Assembly (NCBI GenBank): GCA_038503035.1 | Contig: JAVSML010024593.1 | Span: forward strand, 156,571-220,570 | Reading direction: 5' to 3' | Length of the DNA: 64,000 nt | DNA from: Crocodylus rhombifer | Lineage: Eukaryota; Chordata; Crocodylia; Crocodylidae | Shown here: piece after piece, positions 1 through 10,582 of the stretch | Layout of the letters: every line of letters begins with the position of its first letter | How positions within the stretch are numbered: the first letter of the stretch is position 1 | The notes under the pieces: model-generated | The model's input: the letters and a program-made list of their open reading frames with translations, nothing else | Told to the model about the DNA's origin: nothing | Databases searched by the model: none | Program-made: the position numbers and the translations under genes

Positions 1-1706
1 CCCGGGTCCTCCTTCCTCCCCTTCTTGAAAATGGGAACCACATTGGCCCTTTTCCAGTCCTCCGGGACTTGACCCGTGCGCCACGAGCGTTCAAATATTC
101 CCGCCAGTGGCTCTGCAATGATGTCGGCCAGTGCCTTCAGTACCCTCAGATGGAGCTCATCCGGGCCTGCCGACTTAAAGGCATCCAGTTCTTCCAAGTG
201 ACCCTGCACCACCTCAGGGTCCACGCATGGAAGTCTGGTGCCTTGCTGCTGCCTCCCTACACTCCCAGTGAGAGACTTGTCATGCCTCTCGCTTAGGAAC
301 ACTGAGGCGAAGAACTCGTTGAGGAGTTCAGCCTTGTCCCCTCTGTCCGTCACCAATTGTTTCTGCCCATTTAGCAGGGGTCCTATTCCTCCCTGGGCCT
401 TCCTTTTACTCCCTATATATCTAAAAAACAATTTCTTATTGTCTTTTACTTGGGTTGCCATCCTCAGCTCCATGGTAGCTTTGGCCTGTCTAACTGCCTC
501 CCTACAAGCACGAGCAGAAGAGGTATATTCCTCTTTGGTGATCTCTCCCTGTTTCCACTTTTTATGTGCTCCCCTTTTGGCCCTTAGTCTGCCCTGGATT
601 TCTCTGGTCAGCCAGGGAAGCCTCCTGGCCCCTTTCCCTCTTTTACCTCTCACGGGGATCGTCTCACTTTGTGCTCGAAGGATAGTTTCCTTAAGGCACA
701 GCCACCCTTCTTGGGCTCCCATCATTTCAAAACTACTACTCTGTAGTGCGTCCTTCACTAATCGCCCGAGTTCACTGAAATCAGCTTTCCTAAAGTCCAG
801 CACGTTCACCCTACTAGTTACCTTACCCACTCGACGCCTTATGTTGAATTGTATTTTTAGGTGATCACTGTCCCCCAGATGGCTACCGATCTGTAGGTCC
901 CCTACTATGTCATCCCCCGTTGCCAATACCAGATCCAGTAAGGCATTCCCCCTAGTGGGACCATGTACCTCCTGCGTCAGGTGGAGGTCCTGTACACAGG
1001 TTAGAAACCTGTGTGAGCGGTGGGACTTTGCTGTCTGTGTCTCCCAACAGATGTCCGGGTAGTTTAGGTCCCCCATGACCACCGCCTCTTTAGCTTTTAT
1101 GGTCTCTGAGAGTTGCCTCAGGAGCCCCAAATCTATTTCTTCCCCTTGATGTGGGGGTCTGTAGCAGACCCCTACCACCAAATCCTTTTCTCCTTGCCCC
1201 CCATGTAGCCTAACCCACAGTCCTTCTACTTCCTCATCCTTTGATTCTGTCTTGATGAGGGTTGATGTATATTGCTCCTTAACATAGAGCGCAACCCCTC
1301 CCCCCCTTTTCCCCACCCTGTCCTTTCTGTACAATCTATAGCCCTCGATATGTACCGCCCAGTCATGGGATGAATCCCACCAGGTTTCCGTCAGCCCCAC
1401 TAAGTCATAGGCGTTTAGTGCAACCAGGAGCGCTAGTTCATCCTGCTTGTTCCCCATGCTCCTAGCATTAGTATATAGGCACTTGAGCCCTGCGACTGGT
1501 GCCTTTGCTGCCCCCCGACTCCAAGTCCCAAAGGGCTCTTTGTCTCTTACCTTCTCGTTCCTTACCTGTGCCGTATTGCTGTCAACCCCCTGTCTTTCAT
1601 GTTCCCAAAGCTCTCTTTCTTCAGGCTGGGCTGTCCTTGTTGGTGCCACCTGGTTTGGTGGTCCACAGCTTCCCCCGCCCTCATCTTCCCCTCCCCCCCG
1701 ACGAGC
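1..1706 (-). CDS. CR1 ORF2 protein, partial: endonuclease plus start of reverse transcriptase
   Basis: I translated the minus strand codon by codon from 1706 to 1 and found no stop in about 568 codons; the frame runs off the window. ORF2 proteins nick target DNA and copy the element RNA at the nick. The APE-type endonuclease starts near 1481 (CLYTNARSMGNKQDE). Its expected signatures are all present: LTETWW (catalytic Glu), YRPP, GDLNYPD near 1068 (Asp/Asn) and GDSDH near 866-861 (Asp/His). The linker follows (KDNKKLFFRYIG), then the first RT block ([16 protein letters not shown]) at the edge. No AUG precedes the endonuclease: the first ATG, at 1457-1455, lies inside the conserved ARSMGNK motif. 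The frame is the same as ORF1, separated only by the ORF1 stop at 1709-1707. One extra G in the G7 run at 1699-1693 would explain why the -1 frame is not used here as it is in copy H. Confidence 0.9.
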
Positions 1707-1728
1707 CTAGTTTAAAGCCCGCCGGAGG
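1693..1728 (-). promoter_or_regulatory. Candidate -1 frameshift site and hairpin at the CR1-A ORF1 stop
   Basis: On the minus strand ORF1 ends in codons GCT TTA AAC TAG, giving the slippery heptamer T TTA AAC at 1716-1710 in the correct register. The RNA can form a 14-bp stem (1728-1715 with 1708-1695, G-U pairs allowed) around the loop UAAACU (1714-1709), so the stop codon straddles the loop-stem junction. Ten nucleotides after the heptamer begins a G7 tract, followed by G4, G3 and G5 runs. The sequence features are direct observations; the recoding role is inferred. Confidence 0.55.
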
Positions 1729-2770
1729 AGATCCGCCAACCTGTAAGAAAACACACGCTTACCTTTGGGGGACAGGTGAAGCCCATCCCAGCTGAGCATG
1801 TCCCTTGTTGTAATGTGTGGGTCATTGTCCAGGAAGCCGAAGCCTGCCTCGAGACACCACTGCCGAAGCCGCCAGTTGGTCTCTCGGATGCAGTTCTCAT
1901 GCCGTCTGCCGCGTCCGTTCACTGGTAGGATGGAAGAGAATACCACCTGTGCACCGAATTCCCTCAGCACACCGCCCAGAGCCTGGTAGTCCGCCATCAG
2001 GTGATCGGAGGTTCTCCTGGCTGCATCATTAGTACCCACATGGACAAGGACCATGGGGTAGTAATCGGTGGGCTTGATCCTGGCCTGGATTACCTCCGTC
2101 ACATCCCGAATCTTAGCTCCAGGCAGGCAGTAGACCTCTCGTGCTGAAGGGTCCTGGCGACAAATGGGCCCTTCCGCACCTCTCAGGATGGAATCGCCTA
2201 TGACAAGCACGCGTCTCCTCCTCTTCTGGGTCCTCTCGGATCTCTTGATCTGTTTGGAGTGTGAAGAATGTGGCGTTTCTTCCTGCCCAAGGGTTTCCTC
2301 CTCCCTTTCCATCTCCTGCAGAGTCGCCAAGGCCTCATACCTGTTCTCCAGCCAGACTGGAGAAGCTGGTACCTGCTCGCTGCGAGCTGCTCCGGTCCTG
2401 GCTGTGACCGTCTGTCACTCTGCTGTGGAGGTCCTTCCCTGGGCTGCTTCTCCCTTGGGTGCCTGGTCCTGCAGGGAAAGGAAATAACTGTCAATTTCCT
2501 CCTCCGCCTCCCTGATCCCCCTCAGCCTGCTAACCTCCTCCCGGAGCTCCCTCACCTGTGCCTCCAGAGCCCTAAGCCGGGCACCTGCCGGACAGGTGTG
2601 GGGGCTCCCAATCTCTGCCCCCCCGGCCCTGCTGGGGATCCCCCGCAGGCCAGGAGGTAGGGGGACATCAGCTCCCCCATGGGCTCAGTCTGGGTGGAGG
2701 CCTCAGACCAGCCCCGGTTAGCCTTGTCCCCCCGGGCAGAGGCCCTAGCAGCACTCCTTGTAGACACCAT
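1707..2770 (-). pseudogene. CR1 ORF1 protein, esterase type, with one frameshift and one nonsense codon
   Basis: ORF1 of CR1 elements encodes an RNA-binding protein that carries an SGNH/GDSL-like esterase domain. The probable start is the ATG at 2770-2768, which begins about 70 codons in one frame. After an indel near 2680 the reading moves to the frame that ends at 1707. In that frame a heptad-rich segment (LEAQVRELREEVSRLRG), probably a coiled coil, precedes a TGA at 2417-2415. From 2330 to 1707 an intact 207-codon segment holds the esterase blocks: VLVIGDSILRG (nucleophile GDS), VHVGTNDAA (GTND block) and WDGLHLSPKG (Asp/His block). The C-terminus RLADLLRRALN resembles RLAYLLQRALN in copy H. 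Domain assignment is firm; the exact start is inferred. Confidence 0.85.
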
Positions 2771-2905
2771 TCTAAGCTGCTGTTTGTAGACCTGTGTGGT
2801 CTTTACGTCCTACCCGTACAGGAGTCCCACTCCTGGCCCTCCTGGCCCGCCCACCGGCGCGAACACCTGCGCAAAAGCCGGCGCGCTCTTACAGAGTGCT
2901 CCTGT
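2771..2905 (-). promoter_or_regulatory. CR1-A 5' untranslated leader, probable internal promoter region
   Basis: The sequence between the ORF1 ATG and the 5' end of the element is GC-rich and CpG-bearing (for example GCGCGCCGGC and GTTCGCGCCGG on the minus strand), unlike the AT-rich DNA beyond 2906. CR1 and other LINEs carry internal promoters in this position. No TATA box or defined initiator could be picked out, so promoter function is inferred from position and composition only. Confidence 0.35.
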
Positions 2906-4879
2906 TTGAAACTGAACACAATATGATAGATGGCTATGTGGTCTGTGTTGTCAGTGTTTCCTGCCACACTAAAAGAGGCAAAGTCATGTGCTATAAGGGC
3001 CCCACATTTTGGTAAGAGAGGCTCTGGAGCACAAGCTGCAGAGCACAACATGCCCTTCCAGCAGTAATATTGCAGTCCCGGGCAGCAATCCTACTGAGTC
3101 AGGTAGTGTTTATAGTTTGGGCCCTTGCCTATTATGACCCTTCCAGCATGGGATGGACGCTACTGTACAGCCCTGTGGTTCTCACCCTTCTTAGATACAA
3201 GATACCCCTCAATAGACTGCAGATTTCCTTCAGCTCTTAGTTTTCACTTGTTTTATTACTACAGAAAAAAATACTACAGGAATTCTTCTGTTGCAGAGAA
3301 CCCAGAGAGACCACAATGGGTCAGAATGTTTTTAACACCATGGATTCCTATTTGAAATATCTGGGTTGATCTTGTGAACCTCACAGCATCCTTGAAAAGA
3401 TCTCAAGGAACTCCAGGGTGTACCCTGGTTGAGAATCTACACCTTTGCTTTTTTTCAAGCCAAATAGATGATATAAAGAGCTATGAACGTGCCAGTATAT
3501 CTTGGATTTTCAGAAAACTTACAGATGTGGTCTCATGGAAACAAATCCATAGCTAACCATTTTCACATCATGGCTTCTTAGGAGTTATATTTAAGAATCC
3601 TGATGTTTACTTTTTTGAAATGATGATTAGGAAGTGCAATGAAATCTGAGATATCTTTCAAACACCAAAATGACAACTGTTACTTAATTCTTTCTACTTC
3701 AGTTACCACAGTATTTCCATTTGTTATTAAACAATTTTATAGATGGCTCTTTTTTAGGCATAATAATAACTAAGCAAAAACAATACTATATAAACATGCA
3801 GAGTGAAATCTTTGTAGCAACAGCAGAAGAAAACTCCTAATGCAAGCAAGACAACAGCAAGATCCTGAGATTTTACAGTGGTCATTTAAGGAGCCATAAA
3901 AAAATGGCTTGCTTCATTAGACTTCAAAGCACAACACAGAAAATAGGGCACAGAAATGTCACCAAGCCAGGCTGGATTTAGCTGATAGAGTGCTTTGTAC
4001 CTCTGAAAAACAATTCATACACTACAAGAGAGTTAATTAAGAAATGGTGCAGGAATAGTCCAACCAGAGATTTACATCAAAATGACCTGATATAGATAAA
4101 AACACCTACTCACTACACCTTGTAGAGGTTACAATCTCTACAGAGGCATGTAAGAAAGGCCTTGCAGTGGACAGCTTCAGTCTTAAAGCTCTAAGTGACT
4201 ACACTGATCCATGCTTTCATGGATCGATGTAGAAATGTTATAAGATAAAAGTAAATGTCTACAAAGATTTTGTGAGTGATGTAAGGATTTGAAGTGCTTA
4301 GAAGCACACTGTTCCCAGACAAAGTAATTTAACTGCCACGTTATGTTGCAAGAAGGTTATTTCATGAAGTCTCACTAGGCAACCACCCGACATAGAAGCA
4401 GGAGGGCATTCATGCACAGAAAATCCATACTTCTTTTGTTCCTGGTGGCTCACTCATTTAAAAAAATAAACATGTAGTCTTCTTGTAGGTAAGAGGACTA
4501 GCAGACAAAAATCCTGGGTTATTTTCCTGCTTCGTAATACGCATCGGTTACATAGGCGTGGTGCCTCAGTCTCTCCACATGGAAAACAGATAAGATTTTT
4601 CAGCCAAGGAGTCAGAGGGTTTAGACCAATGAACCAGTTAAAGTGAGTTAAAAAGTATCATGCAAGTATGAGGAGAGAAGAACTTCAAACCAAGCCTGAT
4701 ATCCAGATGTGGAGTGAGTAGTTCCTGGTTCTTGACAGCTGAGTATACTCCAACTATAAAGGGCCAAGACTTGTCCTTTGAAAAAACAATCCTAAAGCCT
4801 TCCTTGATAAAGGATGTTTCTTTTGTTCTCAAAGGCTTTGTGTAACCTACATGAGAGAAATGTTACAATCTATGCATTT
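2906..4879. other. AT-rich non-coding DNA, nothing recognised
   Basis: No coding signature, RNA gene or clear repeat family was recognised. Short open frames here show no protein-like features. Confidence 0.5.
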
Positions 4880-4924
4880 TCCTTTGCCTGAAGAAAGACA
4901 CATGAGCCTGAAACCTTTCAAATG

Positions 4925-6163
4925 GCAGGTCCTGTCAGACCAACCTGGTGGCCTTTTATGATCAGATCACCAGATCATTAGATGCAGGGGTAGCAGTGGA
5001 CATAGTCTTCCTGGACTTCTGGAAGGCTTTTGACACTGTCTCTCATCCCGTTCTCATTAAGAAACGGGGGGGCTGTGGTGTAGACACCCACACAGTCAAA
5101 TGGGTCACCAACTGGCTGGAGGGCCACAACCAGAGGGTGGTGGTGGATGGGTCCTTCTCAACATGGAAGGACGTGGGCAGTGGGGTTCTGCAGGGCTCGG
5201 TCCTCGGGCCCGCACTGTTCAACATCTTCATCAGTGATTTGGACAAGGGGGTAAAAAGCACCCTGTTCAAATTTGCTGATGACACTAAAATGTGGGGGAC
5301 GTGGGCACACTGGAAGGATGCAACAGGCTACAATTGGACCTAGACAGGTTACAAGGGTGGGTGGACGAGAATAGGATGGGTTTCAACACAGACAAGTGCA
5401 AGGTGATGCACCTTGGGAGGAACAACTGGCACCATACCTACAGGTTGGGGAACTCCCCTCTTGTCAGCACGGAGGTGGAAAAGGATCTGGGGGTCATCAT
5501 TGGCTCCAAGATGAACATAGGCCGGCAGTGTGGGGAGGCAGTTAGGAAGGCCAACCGTACCTTGTCATGAATCCAAAGATGCATCTTGAGCAGATCCAGA
5601 GAGGTGATCCTCCCCCTCTATGCGGCACTGGTCAGGCCGCAGTTGGAGTACTGCGTCCAGTTCTGGGCGCCACACTTCAAGAGGGATGTCGACAGCATGG
5701 AGAGGGTCCAGAGGAGGGCCACTCATATGATCAGGGGACAGCAGGGCAGGCCCTATGAGGAAAGGCTACAGGACCTGAACCTGTTCAGCCTCCACAAGAG
5801 AAGGCTGAGGGGGGATCTAGTAGCCTGTTACAAACTAGTCAGGGGGGATCAGCAGGCATTGGGGGAGTCCCTGTTCCCCTGAGCACTACCAGGAGTGATC
5901 AGGAATAATGGTCACAAGCTGGCAGAGGGTAGGTTTAGGTTAGATATCAGGAGGCGCTACTTCACAGTCAGGGCGGCTAGGATCTGGAACCAACTTCCAA
6001 GAGAAGTGGTGCTGGCTCCTACCCTGGGGGGTTTTAAGAGGAGGTTAGATGAACACCTTGCTGGGGTTGTTTGACCCCAGTATTATTTCCTGCCATGGCA
6101 GGGGGTCAGACTTGATGATCTGCTTAGGTCCCTTCTGGCCCTAGAAACTATGAAACTATGAAA
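4925..6163 (+). mobile_element. CR1 LINE copy B, 5'-truncated
   Basis: A 5'-truncated CR1 starts inside the reverse transcriptase coding region and runs to a typical CR1 tail (GGTCCCTTCTGGCCCTAG followed by AAACTATGAAACTATGAAA). It belongs to the same tail type as copies E, G, I and J. It is inserted into the older repeat described at 4880-6225. CR1 usually inserts without clear target duplications, and none was seen here. Confidence 0.92.
4948..5882 (+). pseudogene. CR1-B ORF2 reverse transcriptase fragment
   Basis: Three overlapping frames (4948-5343, 5292-5570, 5586-5882) encode successive parts of the CR1 reverse transcriptase. Visible RT blocks are the palm motif [32 protein letters not shown], and the catalytic FADDTKMWG. 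The C-terminal region follows ([45 protein letters not shown]). Two frameshifts, near 5300 and 5570, and the missing N-terminal half make it inactive. Confidence 0.9.
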
Positions 6164-6225
6164 TAAAGGGAAAAATTGTAACCATTTAGCTGGTATAATA
6201 AAAGATATTGCCTCTACCAAGAGTT

Positions 6226-7352
6226 CTGAATATTTGTGTAACCTCAGCATGGTCCACATGTTAATGCACTTGCTGGTATGCAATTTTACTGTTACCAAAA
6301 CCTGTTCAGGTCCTGATTAGCAGCCTAGAGAGGGCTGTGTTGTAGCTTACTTGGCCATTCTCAATTTAAGACCTGATTCAAAGCCCATTGACTTTCATGA
6401 GCAGCCCCCAGTCTATACTTTATATGCTTGTAGCATAAGACTGATTTTTTAGGTCCTGATTATTGTTGCAGTGTTTTTTTTTGGGGGGGGGGGGGAATGT
6501 TGTTTTTTATCTGTGAAGCTCTAAATCACTCAGATCCTGTTTGTCTATTTTATCTATGAGATTTCTTATCTTCTCTTCCATTCTGCAACAGTTGTGGCCA
6601 GCAGGGGATCCTGAACTGGGTTGGGAACTTGGTATAAGGGTCTTTGGAAGTTGTTTCTCAATCTTAGTGCTTAACAGCCAGCATTTGTTAGGCAAATATG
6701 ATGTATCTCATCACTACCTTCAGGAAGTGATTTCTGAAGGTAGTTTGGAATTCTGGTAGGGGTTGTAATGGGAAGTCAATTAACTTTACATTGATGTCAT
6801 CATTGTGCAGAAAGCTGTCCGAGATCTGCAAATTGTCACATTTGCCTTTTCAGGAAGGTACCTGGGGAATGGGTGGAGCCCTCACAGTGTACTCGGTAGG
6901 TGGAGTATTCAGTATTAGCTCTTCCTTGTTGAAAGTTGTCTTTTACTATTATTTTCAGTAAACTGTGTTAGAGTTTCTGGACTCTCTGATGTGTTGATCA
7001 AGCTACCAAATGACAATCAAGTGGAGTGGACGTTTGGGTAACTAATCTATCGCTGTGTGTTTTTTTCCGAAAGTTAACAAAGGCTCCTAGAGCACTGATG
7101 GGGGCAGAGGAAGATCCAGATTTCCCAAAGAGGGTAGGGGAACCCACACTTCAGGGGTAACTGCACCCCCAGTTCCCAACTTCCTCCATTCCCACGGTTG
7201 CAAAGCTAATTAATTAATTGACTAATCAGGGTGAAAGGGGTGGGTAAGTGAGATTGATAACTAGTAAAGCTGTTTGCTTCAAAATTGGAATTTATTAACA
7301 GGAAAGAAAACTCAAAGAGTAAAAGGAATGGGGGCATATTTATACAGTTTTC
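6226..7352. other. Non-coding DNA with a T/G homopolymer
   Basis: No gene recognised. A run of nine T followed by about twelve G lies at 6474-6494, and a short (AATT) stretch at about 7208-7220. Confidence 0.5.
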
Positions 7353-7822
7353 TGGTGGGGCTTCTCAGATATCCTCTTGCTTTCTGCTTCTTCCAGGTGC
7401 CTTCCCACTTCACAGTGATTTATCTCAGCTGCCTTCCTAACAGACACCCCACACTGTAGCACTTACATTGCAACCTTAAGTCTTGGGTGACTGACAGTTA
7501 CTACGGGCCATGCAATTATAACCTTCCACCAATCATCCCTATTCAGCAACAGCCTTTCACCAATCACTTTAATTCAGCAACTGGTCCTGTCAATCACTCT
7601 CTCCTACAATTTCTGTATCACTCATCTCTCCCTCAACCAATCACTCCCTCTCTTGCAACTCATACTTTGATTCATTCTCCTGTCAACCACTCTATGAGCC
7701 CGCCAGATATAGTGTTGATAACTGCAAGTGCTTGATGATTTGAAGTAGGCCAGTGGGTCACACGGAGTACACCCTTAAGACAATTTCAGCTTTTGGGAGT
7801 TGAGAACAAGCCAGGTGCTACA
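7353..7822 (-). repeat. LTR-like repeat copy 1, probable 3' LTR of an endogenous retrovirus remnant
   Basis: On the minus strand this segment begins TGTAGCACC and ends CCCCACCA, the TG...CA ends expected of an LTR. A purine-rich stretch (AAGGAGGAAAT) abuts the TG end, as a polypurine tract does beside a 3' LTR. A diverged second copy lies at 11758-12227. Several inverted CCAAT boxes (GATTGG) and a TATAAT-like box are present. Envelope-like debris lies upstream on the same strand. Retroviral identity is inferred from these points together; an unrelated dispersed repeat remains possible. Confidence 0.5.
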
Positions 7823-7844
7823 ATTTCCTCCTTGAGAGTGGTTC

Positions 7845-8715
7845 TTCTTGAGCAGGGGTGGGCAATTATTTTGGCTGGAGGGTCACTTTATGAATTTGGG
7901 TGAGCTGTTGTGAGCTTGGGGGTGGGGGAGGGTGGTCCTGACCTAGCCCAATAGGGCAGCGGGTGGGGGTCAGATAGCCCAGCCCAGCCCAGCCCAGCCC
8001 AGCCCATCCTGTCCATCCCCTGTCCACCCCTTGCCCACTGCAGGGGTGCTGGATTGAGTGGGTGGGCAGGTGCGATCTGCATGGAGACCAGCTGGGAGGC
8101 CCGTGGACTGGGTGTTCTCAGCTGGGTAGACTGGCTGGGAACACAGGTAGGTGGGGAGCAGCATTTGGGAATGGGATGGCTGGGTAAGCAAAGATTGTGG
8201 AGCAGTGACAGCATGGGCCCATGGCTGGGGCAGAGTTGTAATCTGCTCCACACATGTCCCTGCCTGTGGAACTTGTCCCCATCATAGGGATGTGCAGGGA
8301 GCAGATCATAGCTCTGCCCTGGGCCCCAGCGTGATGCATTCACCGCACCATAATCTCAGTCCCAGCCCTGGCCCCTGCCCAGCTGTCTTGCTCACAGGTG
8401 CTACTCCTGTGGCCCCATCCCACCAGCGCGGCTGAGTGCACCCTGCCATGACTTGTCTCTATGGAGACCCCACCCACCCATTCCTTCTGATGCCCCCAGC
8501 AGTGGATGTGGGGCAGATGGGCCAGCGTGCCTAGGCAGAGGTCAAGTGGTGTGGGCATCTAAAAGGAGCTGTTGCTGTGGGGGCTGCTGGGAAGTGTAAT
8601 GTCACCCCCTGTGTCTGGGCTAGGTGGGATGAGGGACCCATTAGGAGCCAGATAAAATCCCTTGGTGGGCCAGATTTAGCCTGTGGGTCGTATTTTGCCC
8701 TCCCCTGCTCTTGAG
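7845..8715. mobile_element. Non-autonomous hAT element 1, with 8-bp target duplications
   Basis: The element proper is 7853-8707. It starts CAGGGGTGGGCAATTATTT and ends TATTTTGCCCTCCCCTG, giving short terminal inverted repeats of the CAGGGGT type. It is flanked by TTCTTGAG (7845-7852) and CTCTTGAG (8708-8715), an 8-bp duplication with one difference, which is the hAT signature. No transposase frame is present. It interrupts the region between the envelope remnant and the purine-rich tract of LTR copy 1. An AGCCC tandem run lies at about 7979-8006. Confidence 0.85.
7979..8006. repeat. (AGCCC)n microsatellite inside hAT element 1
   Basis: Five or more tandem copies of the 5-bp unit AGCCC. Confidence 0.85.
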
Positions 8716-8756
8716 GTACCACTATCACAACCAGTCCAGGTTATGGGTACTGGGTG

Positions 8757-9614
8757 CTACAGACCACACCTGCTCAATGCCTGCTGACTGCAGCCTACAG
8801 AGGAGCCCATTTTTCTTGGTGTTAGTGCTGTCACCACAGTCCAACTTCTGCCTTGATTTGTCATAGGAGTAGGCTTTACACTGTCTGTTTGCGCCTTTCC
8901 CTGAGTCAAAATCATCAACCTGGCATGAATGCGCTTTATAGTTACTATCATAATTGTCATAACAATAACAATAGTTACTTGAACAAGTATAATGAAAATG
9001 ATGGGGTATAATATAACATTAAACACTCCAGTAGCTGATGGAGACCCCCAAATAGCACTTCCCATAAATAGTGCTCTCCAGCTTCCTCTATCATTTCTAG
9101 CACCGAAACAATACTTTTTCCATTGTTCTGTATTGCAGTCATCACTTTACATTGGGACTCTCAATTAATAACCTCTCCAATTTATCATGCCTCAGCAACT
9201 GTTGGACCAAACATATGTCCATCCCTATAGGGACAGGAGTGATTTGTTGATGCAGGGTAAAATTTTGTAACAATATATGAATAATAAACATTGAAGCAAT
9301 AAAATTAAACTTACAACCATACATTCACGTTACACTAAAAAAAAATCGATACAAGTCTTTACTAGTTGGATTGATTAATCTGTTGTCCAATTGTCTTTTC
9401 CTTTTGGAGACCATAACCCCCATCCTTGAAGTTTAGTGAAATTAACAAACATAATTTCACTACAGCATAGCTGTATTACACCTGGTGTAATATTATTACT
9501 CGCTTGACGTCTGGTGGCATTGTCAACATAACATCCTGCCTCACTTCTTGCCAGGATAACAATATCGATGACCTGGATCCATAACAGGTAAAGCATCTTT
9601 GACCTATGAAACAA
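8757..9614 (-). pseudogene. Retroviral envelope-like remnant (endogenous retrovirus)
   Basis: Three minus-strand frames are read in order: 9614-9375, 9324-9142 and 9065-8757. The first carries several N-glycosylation sequons (NAT, NIT, NFT, NWT) and cysteines. The last has one strongly hydrophobic segment of about 25 residues followed by basic residues and a tail of about 60 residues, the layout of a type I envelope transmembrane anchor. The frames are not all in phase and stops separate them, so the gene is broken in at least two places. The LTR-like repeat downstream on the same strand supports a retroviral origin. I could not assign a genus. A cellular membrane protein pseudogene is the alternative. 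Confidence 0.4.
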
Positions 9615-9658
9615 AATGAAGATGCAGTTGAGACGTTTGCTTCACTAACAGTCAAGTA

Positions 9659-9687
9659 ATTATTATTATTATTATTATTATTATTAG
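9659..9687. repeat. (ATT)n microsatellite
   Basis: About nine tandem ATT/TTA units. Confidence 0.95.
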
Positions 9688-9847
9688 GAATTCTACTTCC
9701 CCTCCAGGCTTTTAGAAGAATGGCAGTAGGCTCCCCAAGTGCCAGAGCAGAATAGGATGCACAGATTTTATTAGCCAGCTCTTATCAGTTTCTCACATGA
9801 TGTGGATTTTTTTTTATTATGATGCCAAGGCTCTTCATTCACCCATG

Positions 9848-10582
9848 CTCTATACCAGAGTGAGCAATTATTTCAGTTAATGGGCCACTTAAGTTTTAGT
9901 GATCCACTGAAGGCTGTACACACAAAATTGTTAAAATGATATAATTTAAAAAATATAGAAATAAAAACCAAATCACATACTAAAAAGAAAACATCTACTA
10001 TAACATATTTTAATTTTATTTCAAAAACAGTTTTGTCTTGATTTATGTTTCTTGAGTAGTGTATATAGAGGTGATTGCATAATAGCTCAAAATAAAGTCT
10101 TACATTTGTATATTGTGTGTTAGGGGGGCAGGGGAGGAGGCAACTACAGCCAAATGACTCCTGCCCCAGCATGCAGGGCTCCAGCTCCAGGTGACCTTCC
10201 ATCTATTTGGCTCCCTGCAGATGGCTGCTCATCGTGCCAGGCAAGCGAAGTGGGTGGAAGGCAGCTGGGAGCTGGAGCCTGAGCTACCTGGCTATAGCTT
10301 CCACCCAACCTGAGGCCGTAAAGCAGGAACAGGAAGTAAAGGAGGTCCTGGAGGCAGGAGCAGCTCTGCCAAGAAGCTGTGTGCATAGCCTGGGGCTGGG
10401 GTGGTACCATCAGAGGATGCGGGCTGGGTGCAGGTGGGAGTGCAGTGCAGGCTGCCTTGGGTGGGATCAGGCAGGGCTTGGTCTCATGCAGAGTGCCATG
10501 GGGACAGTCACGGGCCGGTTACAATTAGTTGGCAGGCCAGATCTGGCCTAAGGGCCATATTTATCCAGCCCCTGCTTTAAAC
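9848..10582. mobile_element. Non-autonomous hAT element 2
   Basis: The element proper is 9856-10574. It begins CAGAGTGAGCAATTATTT and ends ATATTTATCCAGCCCCTG, the same ends as hAT element 1. Flanks CTCTATAC (9848-9855) and CTTTAAAC (10575-10582) agree at six of eight positions, consistent with an old 8-bp duplication. The inner motif GCATAATAGCTCAAAAT is shared with the copy at 23851 and, in altered form, with the copy at 32544. No coding capacity. Confidence 0.8.

Larger units (their letters stand above)
1..2905 (-). mobile_element. CR1 LINE copy A, 5' half (runs off the left edge)
   Basis: Read on the minus strand this is a CR1-clade non-LTR retrotransposon from its GC-rich 5' leader (about 2905-2771) through ORF1 (2770-1707) and the endonuclease and first reverse-transcriptase residues of ORF2 (1706-1). 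The remaining RT and the 3' tail lie outside the window. The 5' limit is set by the loss of GC-rich, CpG-bearing sequence near 2890-2905 and is approximate. Most CR1 copies are strongly 5'-truncated, so a copy that keeps its 5' leader is uncommon. The open ORF2 frame suggests a fairly young insertion. Confidence 0.9.
4880..6225 (+). repeat. Old interspersed repeat interrupted by CR1-B
   Basis: Left part 4880 to about 4924 (GCCTGAAGAAAG then CCTGAAACCTTTCAAATGG) and right part about 6164-6225 (GGTATAATAAAAGATATTGC). The same two motifs occur together at 49856-50036 on the minus strand and 50403-50472 on the plus strand. I take this as one old repeat split by the CR1 insertion. The family name is not known to me. 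Confidence 0.45.

Noticed and set aside
238..864. 208-codon plus-strand open frame
   Set aside because: It is the antisense shadow of the uninterrupted CR1 ORF2 frame on the minus strand and shows no domain.
1797..2494. Several plus-strand frames over CR1-A ORF1
   Set aside because: Shadows of the minus-strand esterase ORF.
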